The translations under genes and the position numbers were made by a program. A stretch of DNA of 64,000 nt from the NCBI GenBank assembly GCA_947652115.1, contig OX393561.1, positions 10,153,876 to 10,217,875 of the forward strand. Direction: 5' to 3'. How positions within the stretch are numbered: position 1 is the first letter of the stretch; each line of letters begins with the position of its first letter. This document shows, piece after piece, positions 40,101-48,200 of the stretch. The notes under the pieces are model-generated. The model saw only the letters and a program-made list of their open reading frames with translations. It had not been told where the DNA came from and searched no databases. The DNA comes from Blastomussa wellsi. Its lineage: Eukaryota > Cnidaria > Anthozoa > Scleractinia > Plerogyridae.

Positions 40101-42010
40101 TCTGTTGGCATTTTAGAACTGTTATAAAAAGCATTTGCATAATTATCTATCAATTGAAACAGATTTTAATCACAATTAAAACACTTAATTCAAACAAAAT
40201 TCTACTTGTAAGATACATGGGCTCTACATCCTACTTGAGAGGAACAAACAAGAGTGGGTAGTGTGTCCTTGCTTAGATCCTACTTCACATTTAGGACAAA
40301 ATTCCCCAAGCATTCAGCAGCTTAAGGACCAGAACACGATCTTACAAGAACTCACAAGAATGCACAATTTGACACTGATTTTCCTTCTAATGGGCCCTTT
40401 GCAGGATCTGGTCACATGGTACAAAATCTCCGACGCTGGACGACAAGCTTATTATTATTCCCACACTGGGACAGCCAAACAAAGTGACTTTATCCAGTCA
40501 AGCTTCACTTCTCTTTGTTTCGGATGTCCTAGTACTAGTGCATGCATAATTAATAAGTTTGCCGTCCAGCAGGGCAGATTTTGTACCATGTGACCGGATC
40601 CTGCAAAGGGCCTATTCACTCAAATAGGCCATTTCCAATTCCCTATTCCCTCAGTTTCAAAATGAGTGTGTGCGAAACTATTCATATTGAAAATGAGCTC
40701 GTTTTGCATGAGAATGAAGATGCAGGTAAAACACATTTTCATATGAATGGTTTCGCACTTATAGACTATAGTTTTGACACTGAGGCAAAAGTGAACTCAG
40801 AAATGTCCTATTCTCACTGGTAAATTTTTCGAATCGCCCACATAAATTTTCCTATGGTCTACAATCTTCTAGACCAATTAGAAACAATTCTGCCATAAAA
40901 TGTTCAAAACTTTGCAGTGATACCACTCACCTCCACTTGACTTTTGAACATGGATTTTTATGGCATGATTTCCATAGACCATGGAAAAATGTGGTTGATT
41001 TGTTAAACACAAACAATTGCTGTAATCACACATACATACCATTGTAGACAGCAGGCCAAATTCCTTTCCTGTTCCATGTGTGCCTGTACCAATGGCACCT
41101 GCACAGGAGATTTCCGACACTGAGCTAAGACTGCAATTAAAATAGAAGTCTTATCTCTGAAGGCCAAGTAGCCACCGGAGTTAGGAGCATCAGAACTTCC
41201 CCTACATTGGGGCCTAGCTCGCACATTGTAAACGTCTATACATGTGTAAGCCACACTCACAATTTGGAAGCTCAAATTTTTGAAAATATTCTATTACTGG
41301 AAAACAATCAAGGACATGCAGGTACAGATTCAATACAAGTGGCTCTGGGGACAGATGATTTGATTGGCTTGAATATAACAAAAGGTGTCCAATCACATCA
41401 GCCATTTTAACCATAAAAACCTGTGTATAAGCTGCACCTTTTTGCCAAAATTTTGGGCTCAAAATTGCATGTGCTTGTATGCTCGTAAAGACCATTCAAT
41501 ACCCCAACAACTACAAAAAGAGCCCAACGAAACATGCCCAGAAAAACGTGACCCAAGTACCCCCCAAGTCTTAACGAACCCTCCTACCCCCACCCCCTGG
41601 ACAACTGGATGCCACTTTCAAGTTATGTTTGATGACATAGTTACAGTACCGTTCAAATGTAAGTTGACAGTTTTGACTCGATCCTCAAAACTTGATTCTC
41701 GCGTCTCAAAGTTCAAGTCACTCCAACTTCGAGACTCAAGAATTGAGTTTCGAGTCTCTATAATTGAGTCTCCAGTTTCGAGAAAAAAGAGTATGCAAAT
41801 ATGCAAACTCAAAAAGGATTTCAAGGAAACAATGAAAGTAGAAACAAATTATGCAGCTACAAAGATAAGAAGTTAATTAAAAATGGTATGGACCATACTT
41901 GCCCTGATCACTCACTTGGACAAAGCTAAGCCATTGTCATTCAACAATTCATTGAGTTCGCAAACCGTCAAACCAGCTTGAACAGTGACTAGCTGCTTTT
42001 CATGGTTAAC
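22662..42010 (-). CDS. GULO: L-gulonolactone oxidase, eleven exons, 5' end missing
   Basis: GULO is a FAD-linked ER-membrane oxidase that converts L-gulono-1,4-lactone to the ascorbate precursor. Minus-strand exons: 42010-41916, 41130-41040, 39803-39618, 38497-38390, 37254-37178, 36355-36262, 34419-34364, 34027-33954, 32109-32022, 24121-24031 and 22889-22662. All phases agree; the sum is 1188 nt (395 residues plus TAA). Landmarks in order: [26 protein letters not shown] (FAD-binding), [103 protein letters not shown]. This corresponds to the vertebrate enzyme from about residue 80 on; the N-terminal FAD-binding part with the flavin-attachment region was not found. The C-terminus extends about 30 residues past the usual end. 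The 24122-32021 intron holds the Kolobok-like element. Confidence 0.9.
23187..23475 (+). mobile_element. tRNA-derived SINE, complete, 11-bp target duplication
   Basis: The head carries Pol III boxes (ggcctaatggttagtgcgct and gggttcaagcctct). The body reads gttgtgttcttaggcaaaac...tgcctctcttcacccaggtgtataaa...aaccctgcgatggactagca. Direct repeats caagagcactc at 23176-23186 and 23476-23486 flank it exactly. The same family appears inverted at 35152-35382 and split by the provirus at 42565-42633/60828-61021. Confidence 0.85.
24926..30042 (-). CDS. Kolobok/Mutator-like DDE transposase, two exons
   Basis: Exon 1 runs from ATG at 30042-30040 to 29688 (donor GAAG|GTGAGA). Exon 2 runs 26481-24926 (acceptor CTTCCTAG|GT). 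Phase 1 fits and gives about 636 residues. Exon 1 begins with a basic stretch ([12 protein letters not shown]), then an acidic/Ser-rich region ending [14 protein letters not shown] and VCEEG. Exon 2 has CSSC, then [41 protein letters not shown] and [14 protein letters not shown], the signature of the Mutator-like transposase domain common in cnidarian and arthropod elements; Asp in SFDG and SDGD are candidate catalytic residues. The C-terminus is a basic coiled coil ([19 protein letters not shown]). The frame is open, so the copy may be or recently was active. The intron 26482-29687 contains a whole Merlin transposon. Confidence 0.85.
26605..26985. repeat. Five tandem ~80-bp iteron repeats at the left end of Merlin
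   Basis: Each unit has two or three GGATACG(C/T)GG boxes followed by accacccctcccctagaaat and aat(c/g)taagt(a/g)tag. Shorter inverted boxes (cgtatccacgtatccgcgta) lie near the other end at 29315-29343 and 29375-29403. Arrangement and position suggest transposase-binding arrays (inference). Confidence 0.8.
27596..28615 (+). CDS. Merlin transposase (IS1595/ISXO2-type DDE)
   Basis: 339 residues from ATG 27596 to TAA. The N-terminus has a Cys-rich module ([17 protein letters not shown]) followed by [13 protein letters not shown], standard in IS1595/Merlin proteins. The catalytic triad is visible: Asp190 in [16 protein letters not shown], Asp251 in [10 protein letters not shown] and Glu287 in [13 protein letters not shown]. 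The tail [20 protein letters not shown] is also typical. It acts in the nucleus on its own terminal repeats by cut-and-paste. No frameshift or stop is seen, so it looks intact. It reads opposite to the host Kolobok-like transposase and to GULO. Confidence 0.92.
   Translation: MYSVKRRRTTGVQVGRSSADRKEQGTQCREFEASYKRSDKQGNFTSYDDLMKKYLWDKDFTLSWLKQDGLLAASRACSICASDMKWTECMDRSDGYLWKCQKQLNGKRHRSEKSIREGSWFEKSNLTIEEVLKFTYWWCQDMKQWQIKQQLGLGSHTAVDWDMFCREVCEVALFQRREKIGGPGKLVQIDESKIGKRKYHRGHVVEGQWVFGGIEEDSRKCFIVTVEDRSESTLLEIIKEWIEPGTTIVSDCWKAYVNLEKHGYHHKTVNHSVEFVNEEGFHTNKIEGHWRQMKAKLPTHGRKKEHYSSYLAEFKWRYIHRGNDLWKVFLEDIKKIYEL
31337..31550 (+). mobile_element. Fold-back element with central tRNA-Thr-like sequence
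   Basis: Arms 31337-31373 (catgaaagacaagtttatca...gacacgagcgtgg) and 31513-31550 are nearly perfect inverted copies. The tRNA-like core 31424-31496 lies between them. It resembles a non-autonomous element that gained or uses a tRNA gene; the second such case in this window after 5930-6470. Confidence 0.7.
31424..31496 (+). tRNA. tRNA-Thr(GGT)-like sequence
   Basis: 73 nt fold as a cloverleaf: acceptor GTTCTCG with CGGGGAC (G-T pairs included), D-arm GCTC-agtggata-GAGC, anticodon loop CTGGTGT (anticodon GGT) in a stem with one mismatch, T-arm ATGGG-tttgatt-CCTGT. No intron. The G-T pairs, the anticodon-stem mismatch and its place between inverted repeats suggest a repeat-embedded tRNA-like Pol III unit rather than a canonical gene. 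Confidence 0.5.
33390..33820. mobile_element. hAT-like MITE copy 1
   Basis: Ends gtgctcgacactaac and gttagtgtcgagccctg are inverted. Nearly the whole body matches the copy at 42125-42564 in the same orientation. No coding capacity; lies in the GULO intron before exon 34027-33954. Confidence 0.75.
35152..35382 (-). mobile_element. tRNA-derived SINE, inverted copy
   Basis: The complement of this interval matches the SINE at 23187-23475: head with ctaatggttagcgtgct and ggttagagccc, then gcgttgtgttcttgggcaag, ccatccaggtgtataaatgg and gatgggac... motifs. In a GULO intron. Boundaries approximate. Confidence 0.75.
36812..37084. mobile_element. MITE copy 2 of the 21610 family
   Basis: Shares gattgtcgtaaaac, cttctgattggttgaaaaag, ccaatcacagagca and ttcgacactcacttgaaaacc with 21610-21845 in the same order. 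Non-coding, in a GULO intron. Confidence 0.6.
38607..38789. repeat. Long near-perfect palindrome, 183 bp
   Basis: agcaatagaccacaagtttc from 38607 and gaaacttgtggtctattgct ending at 38789 are exact complements; complementarity continues to a short centre near 38698. A second smaller pair flanks it to about 38900 (ttatataataattc / ttggttattatata). Typical of a fold-back MITE; strong cruciform potential, in a GULO intron. Confidence 0.8.
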
Positions 42011-42124
42011 CTAAAAGAAAGAGGCACTCAAAGACTTCCTAACTTCAAATTAAATTTGTTACTGGTATGTTTCTAATTATAACTGGAAAATATCGTGTAA
42101 TATTCCGCTCCACTCACTGGGGAT

Positions 42125-42564
42125 GCAGTGCTTGACACTAACTTTTCAGCTTACTAGCCTTGTGGCTAGTGACAACTTAGATGTTACTAGCCAAAAAAAT
42201 TTTTTACTAGCCCAGCGTTGGTGTTGGCTAGGTCCGCTAACAGTTGATCCCTAGCACAAACCAAGCGACTTTCTTTGAACATATAATGTTGGTAATTGCA
42301 TTGCTCTGAAATCAGTTCCAATAATAAAACAATTTTTGTGGAACATAGTCTGGTAGCATGAAATGTCCATGATGAAATTCTGATCTTCAGTTTCCGAGCA
42401 AAGTGTTTGTGTTTGTCTTGCTTGAGGAAGGCAGAAACTGCTTCGGCCAATTTCATTTTGTTTACTAGCTAGCCAAAGTGGCTAGTGGAAATCGAAAACC
42501 TACTAACCAAAACTAAATTTCTACTAGTCTGTGGCTAGTTGGCTACCGTTAGTGTCGAGCCCTG
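42125..42564. mobile_element. hAT-like MITE copy 2
   Basis: Starts cagtgcttgacactaac and ends gttagtgtcgagccctg; 440 bp, closely matching 33390-33820. It directly abuts the SINE fragment into which the provirus inserted. Confidence 0.75.
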
Positions 42565-42633
42565 AGATGTGCTGGCCTAATATTGTGGTTAGCACGCAGG
42601 ACTGCGGATTAGACAGTCTGAGTCTAGGCCGGG
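42565..42633 (+). mobile_element. SINE fragment, left half split by the provirus
   Basis: attgtggttagcacgcagg (A-box) and gattagacagtctgagtcta (B-box region) match the SINE heads at 23187 and 35382. The sequence stops at ...aggccggg, and the expected continuation resumes at 60828 (ccggggtactgcattgcatt). Compare the intact SINE at 35152-35382, which reads ggccgggacactgcgttgtg at this point. Confidence 0.75.
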
Positions 42634-43050
42634 AGTAGTAGTATAGGGGCCAAATTAGGGGGGGTTTTAATTTATTCAAAATGGCCGCCCTATACAAACC
42701 ATAGGAAATTGGTGAGTTGGGGTGTGAGGAGCTCCTCTTGCTCCTCACATACGGGTGGAAATGAAATGAGGAGCACCTAGTATGGATGGAGGTGATGTTG
42801 AGAGTGAACACACGTAGCAAAAAAAAAATGGTGTGTTGAGGTGTGACGAATGAGGTGTAGCGTTTCGCATCGCGCGTTGAAAAAAATTTATCGGTGCGAG
42901 CGTTGAAAAGTTCATTTAGCGTTTGGTTTTCTGATTTTAGTTCGATTTCTGTCACATTGAGCGTTTTAGATAGTTTCTGATTTAGTTGATCAATGACATG
43001 GACAAACAAAAAAAGAAAAGCAGAAAAAAATATAGTTAGCGAAGAACTAA
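42634..43050 (+). repeat. Left terminal inverted repeat of the provirus
   Basis: 417 bp matching the complement of 60411-60827. Homopolymer runs (7 G, 10 A, 7 A) have identical length in both; the one difference noted is c versus t near 42926/60535. An apparent 199-residue minus ORF crossing it is an accident of the repeat. In Polintons such ends are the priming and integration sites. Confidence 0.95.
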
Positions 43051-43807
43051 CAACAACAACAAATTCATCGCACGGTGCATTATATTTTTCATTCGCCAAA
43101 TCTCGCCACGGAATGATTCGCAAACTTGTTTAAATCGTTCTGTGTTTGGTTGTAAGGCTTGGCTTTTCATGTGGCTGAACTATCGTCATTCATTGTTGGA
43201 TGGTTCTACGACCGTCAACAAAATTTTTTTTTAAGTTTTTAAAAGCGGTTGTTTTGTGAAAGAATTACCCGCGCTAGCAGCTTCACTTTTTGTAAAAAGA
43301 CGAACAGGTTTCCTTCAGGAAGACGCATTGTGACATTCTGAAATTCGATTTCTCGTTTTTTCCTGGCACCTGAAATGACTCGACGAAAAAACTGAAACGA
43401 ACTTATTCGGTCCGAAAAACCTGCTTGTTATTCTCAACGGTAAATGAAGGCGGTACGAAGAAAAGCACACGAACTACTCGTCAAGTTTTACGGTAAAACC
43501 GAATTTATTTTCGCCTTTCACGCTTAAATACAAATCATCACTCGCTTTCCATTTGTATTTACAGTAAATGTGAAAGAAGTAGCTTACCTTGAAGCTTGTA
43601 TCCTTCTTGGAAAAAAAAAGAAGATTAAACAGGTTTCGTTTTCGAAAAAACAACTTTGTCCACTGTACTTTTCCGAGAAACATGTCTGGGCCCGTCGGGC
43701 GTGCAGATTCCTAGAAAAACACGCGTGGGTCCTTCACGCGCGTACAAAAGGCTTACGCAATGTTCTAGAAAGTTCTCGAAAGTTCTTCGCACCACACCAC
43801 TTTGACG

Positions 43808-43888
43808 TGACCGGTTTTGACGGGTTTCAGTAACCGGTTGTGACGGGTTTCAGTGACTGGTTTTAACGGGTTTCAGTAACTGGTTTGA
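43808..43888 (+). repeat. Tandem 23-bp repeats upstream of the first TATA box
   Basis: Three to four copies of a unit around gacgggtttcagta/gac(c/t)gg. They end about 40 bp before the TATA box at 43927, the position expected of a viral enhancer. Confidence 0.7.
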
Positions 43889-43926
43889 CTGCTGGCGTCA
43901 CTCGATTCTGATTGGTCAGTTAGTGC

Positions 43927-44001
43927 TATATAAAGGAAGACGCTTTTGCCACAGTTTCACTTCAGTTTGGAGCAAGCCGAAATCAAAGCAAGCAAGAAAA
44001 G
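43927..44001 (+). promoter_or_regulatory. Promoter 1 with possible non-coding first exon
   Basis: TATATAAA at 43927-43934. A start about 30 bases on would give a short ATG-free leader ending in GAAAAG|GTAAGA at 44001/44002, a good splice donor. The donor and the next bases (ttttagtcctgaatt) are repeated at promoter 2. Confidence 0.6.
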
Positions 44002-44317
44002 GTAAGAAAAAACTTTTAGTCCTGAATTTTTTCCGAGCGCTCATCGGGCGGTGTATGATCGATGAGTGCCTTGGGTTTTAGATACAATCGATTCGATTTT
44101 TTTTTTTTTTCACCTTCACGTTTCGTACCATGTGTTGCAGTTGGACATGTCCAAGGATGGATCTGCTCTCTTTCCACGAGGACTGCACGTGTGTGGGGAA
44201 ATTCCCCGTCACCTTGAATGACATTGACCTTGGATTGGATTGGTTCATTCCATTTCGTATGATCGAGATGGACCAATCACAACACTAGAACCCAGTCCTT
44301 CTGGGCTATGAAAAGAG

Positions 44318-44424
44318 TATAAAAAGCGCTGCAACGCGAAAAAAAATTCACTTTTGCTGGCCCTCGGGGCCGAAGAAGAAGAAGGAAAGCAAGCAAGAAG
44401 AAGAGACAAGCAAGCAAGGAAAAG
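44318..44424 (+). promoter_or_regulatory. Promoter 2 with possible non-coding first exon
   Basis: TATAAAAA at 44318-44325, then an ATG-free leader rich in gaagaag/aagcaag ending AAAG|GTAAGG at 44424/44425, followed by the same tttttagtcctgaattt as promoter 1. Looks like a duplicated promoter-leader-donor cassette. Confidence 0.6.
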
Positions 44425-45252
44425 GTAAGGAAAATTTTTAGTCCTGAATTTAGTCCTGAATTACTCTCATGTGCAAGTAGTCGATTACTGATCGACAAGG
44501 TCGTAGTCATTTCATGGTCTAGGGGCCGACTACGTTCCTCCCTCCCTGCTTGCATATGATTCGAACTTGACAGATTGACATTTCTTAAAGTAGGATTGGA
44601 TGAGAAGTGTTGCAAACCATCCGAAGGTAAAAGACCGTTGTGCTGGTGTGTGTGTAATCGAGTCCATGAAACTGACTGATTGACATATCGGACGAGCTGT
44701 GGTGGGAAAATGGTAAGACCGGTCCCAGACTTTAACGTCTGGTGGGCAATTTCCCTGACATACCTCGTGCTCCTGCGTTTACTCAGTCCCACCATTTCAA
44801 TAGGGGCTGAGGCCTGCAGACGTGTTCTCAGGTCTCGCGGTTTCGCTGTTTTACTAGCGTGTCCGAGCCGATGTGGGTTGCTAGGCCAGCATACCCATCA
44901 GTCACTACAATTACAACCACCATCACATCATCTCACCTCTCAGATGATGGTGTTGTGACACTTCTAGCGACCTAGGTTAGGACAAGTGACGTGAGGAGAC
45001 AGACTGACATCCGCTGTCATGTCGGATGAGGCAATAACTGATGCTATTAACACATGCAATGTTTGTCAATCTGTCACTCATCGATCATGAAGAGTGTCAA
45101 TCTGTGCTACGTTCCATCCAAGCTGTCAATTCGTCCATCAAGAACATACCAAAAACATCAATCAAATGTGTCAATCCACGGGCTAAACAAATTGCGAATT
45201 CCACTTCCTGCATGTGTAAAAAGGAGTTGATTGTTGGATTGCACCTCATTTC

Positions 45253-48200
45253 ATGCGAGACGTCGAGATGGAAAGGTGTCATCTCTGTAAGAGAGCGTTC
45301 ACTCTGAAACGAAATTTACTTCGACACTTGGCTAGTGTTCACTTCAAGGACAAGAAACCTTGGACCTGTAAGGAATGTGCTAAAGGGTTTGCAAGAAAAG
45401 ATAATCTTGTTCGCCATGTGAAAAAGGTACATTCGAAGCGAGGAAGGGAAGGCGAAGATCAAGAACGAGAAAGGAAGAGAAGGAGGACTACAGAAGATGA
45501 TGGAAACGAAGAAACGGCAACACTCCACATTTTACCCACCGCGGTCACCCCTCGACCTAGAGAGTACAATACCTTTGAAGAAGAGCACGAAAATGCCCCC
45601 CTCGACGTGTTGGAGCAAGTGGAAGATACGTGTAGAGAGTGTTATTCAGAGAACTGGCGCAAATACATCCGGACGTGTCATCAAGTCCAGGGCACCCACA
45701 TGGACATTTACAACGTCCGTCTGCAAAATCAGGGAGCAGATGTGGAAGAGGTGGTGAGGCATGTTTTTCGTCAACAAGGAAACGCATTTAAAATCAACGT
45801 GGCCTTTGGTTTCATTTTAAAGAACGAAGACACAACCGAAATTCGTTATTACTACCCTTCGCAGAATGGTTTTGTATTTGATGCCCCCTTTCTCATCTCC
45901 AACGACACCGATCTGGCAGCCTTTTTGGAAAAGTTGAAGCAAGAAGACTGGTTGGAGTATCTGCGCCAGCAAAAGCCAAACAGCAAGTGGTCCATCGCCG
46001 TGATCACCAACGTGGCATTTCATGTGTATAAAATCAAAGACCAACCCATTGGGGCAGTGGGAGCCGAGTTACCTCGATGGTTGACCTGCAACCGCGGGTT
46101 GGATGCGCTGGAGAAAAACTCTGATACTAAGCGCCACTACGGGGATAATCTGTGTTATTTTCGTTGTGTAGCCCGTCACATGGGATACAAAATCACTAAT
46201 CTGGAGCGGAAAGCGAAAGAGTTGGTCCAGCAGTATTTGATGACCCTCGAGCACCCTGAAAAATTTGACGGAGTCAAGTTGACGGATCTGTACACTCTGG
46301 ATCGATTGTTTGGGCTGCACACGTTCGTCTACTGCCTGAACGAAGACCACAGCGCGGAACTGGTCCACCGCCCCAATACCATACTCGCCGAAAAACAAGC
46401 CCAAGAAGCCATGAAGCTCAATTTATGTGATGGGCATTTTTCTTATATCAAGAACATGAAAGTCTACGCCAAACATTTTCCCTGCCAACGTTGTGGGAAG
46501 AACTTCACAAAAGTGTATAAGCTGATTCGACACGAACGCTCCTGTGAAGCCAAAATCAAGCACACCTATCCTGGGGGAGTCTACCACCCCACCAAGACTA
46601 TCTTCCAGAAGATCGAAGACGAGGGGATCGCCGTTCCACCCGAGCTGAAGTATTCTCGGTACCGAGCCACCTTTGACATTGAGGTGTATTATCCTCGTGA
46701 TAATTCTAACCTCCCCGAAAAGCGGGAGAAGCTCAAGTATACTGCTGAACACCAACTGTTGAGTGTGAGTGTGGCCAGCAATGTGCCTGACTTCCAAACT
46801 CCCCGGTGTTTCGTTGTGAATGGGCAAGCACTTCAGACCGTCACGGCCTTTGTGGGGCACCTAGAAAAAATCGCCGACAAAGCAAGCGAGTTGGAGTTAG
46901 CACGCTATGGTGCGTTACTCAGAACCATAGAGGAGACATTGTGTCCCGCACCTACCAACCCATCTCCTTCGCGAGCGAGCCACGCTACCCTTGGTGAGGA
47001 GGAGGAGGTGGAGTTTGATGGTGAGAGTGAAAGCGAAAGTGAGGAAGAGACGAAAGAAGCCTTTCCATCATCCTCTCAACCCCCGAACCGTCAGCTGAGA
47101 AGGAAGGGAAAGCAGCTGCTATCCAGTTTACGCGAACACGTCACCGAACTGGTGGTCGTTGGTTTCAACAGTGGAAAGTACGATCTGAATGTGCTGAAAG
47201 ACATCCTGATCCCTCATTTGGTTCAAAATCAGGGCATCCAAGTTACCATCAAGAAAAATCAGGCCTACCTCGCTCTCAAGAGTGGCTCCCTCAAGTTTGT
47301 CGACATCTCCAACTTCCTGGCAGCAGGGACCTCGTATGCTGGATTTTTAAAGGCTTACCAGTGTCAGGGGGAGAAGGGATTCTTCCCCTACGAATACATC
47401 GATTCCTTGGAAAGGTTAAAAGAAACCCAACTACCACCACACAGTGCGTTTTACAGTTGGTTGAAGAAGTTGAACATCTCCGAAGACGAGTATGCTGTTT
47501 GCCAGAGAGCCTGGGAAGAGAAAGGGGTGCAAACCCTAGGCGACTTTTTGGAATGGTACAATAATCTTGACGTGGGACCCTTTCTTGAAGCTCTGGAAAA
47601 GATGACACAGTTCTGGCGTCAGTATGACATCGATATGCTCAAGGAGGCTATTTCCCTACCGGGATTAGCTTTTAAATTTGAAATGAAGTTTCTGAAAAAC
47701 CAAGGCATCCACCTATCGAGCTTCCATACAGAAGACCTGTACACGCTCTTCAAAGAAAACATGGTGGGTGGGCCGGCCATCATCTTCCATCGTTACGCCG
47801 AAGCCGGGAAGACGAAGATCCGCGAGCACCAGTATGGTGAACTAGCTAAACCCATTCAAAAGGTCATCGGCTATGACGCCAATGCCTTGTACTTGTGGGC
47901 ATTGAGTCAACCCATGCCCGTGGGCTTGTACACCACCTGGAACCCTGACAGAGACGGACTGGTACCAAGCAAGTCCTGGCGTGCAGCAGACGAGTGGCTG
48001 GCCTGGGTGGGTCGCGGTATCACCAACTTGCACACGCGCCTCGACGAAGGGGAGAAGAGAATCGGCCCTTGGCAATTGCCCGTGGATGGGTACGACCCCG
48101 ATGGCAAGACCATCTTTGAATTTCACGGTTGCTACTGGCACGGGCATCGATGTTGGTTGACCGATAAAAAGTTCAGAAGTGCCGAAGCTGATCCAAACTC

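Larger units (their letters stand above)
43051..45252 (+). other. Left non-coding control region of the provirus
   Basis: About 2.2 kb before polymerase without a convincing gene. It holds tandem 23-bp repeats (43808-43888), two TATA boxes (43927, 44318), each followed by a donor-like AAAGGTAAG (44002, 44425), an acceptor-like tgtgttgcag at 44140, and several acceptor-like sites up to 44943. An 88-codon ORF at 45041-45307 overlaps the polymerase start in another frame and has no recognised homologue. Probably promoter, enhancer and spliced leader of the polymerase transcript. Confidence 0.6.

Noticed and set aside
42524..43123. 199-codon minus ORF at the left provirus end and its twin at 60641-60928
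   Set aside because: Both are the terminal inverted repeat read on the outward-facing strand; the right copy is cut by a stop and no protein family fits.
47291..47608. Minus-strand ORFs across polymerase and capsid genes
   Set aside because: Shadow frames of strongly supported plus-strand genes with similar codon structure; no independent evidence.
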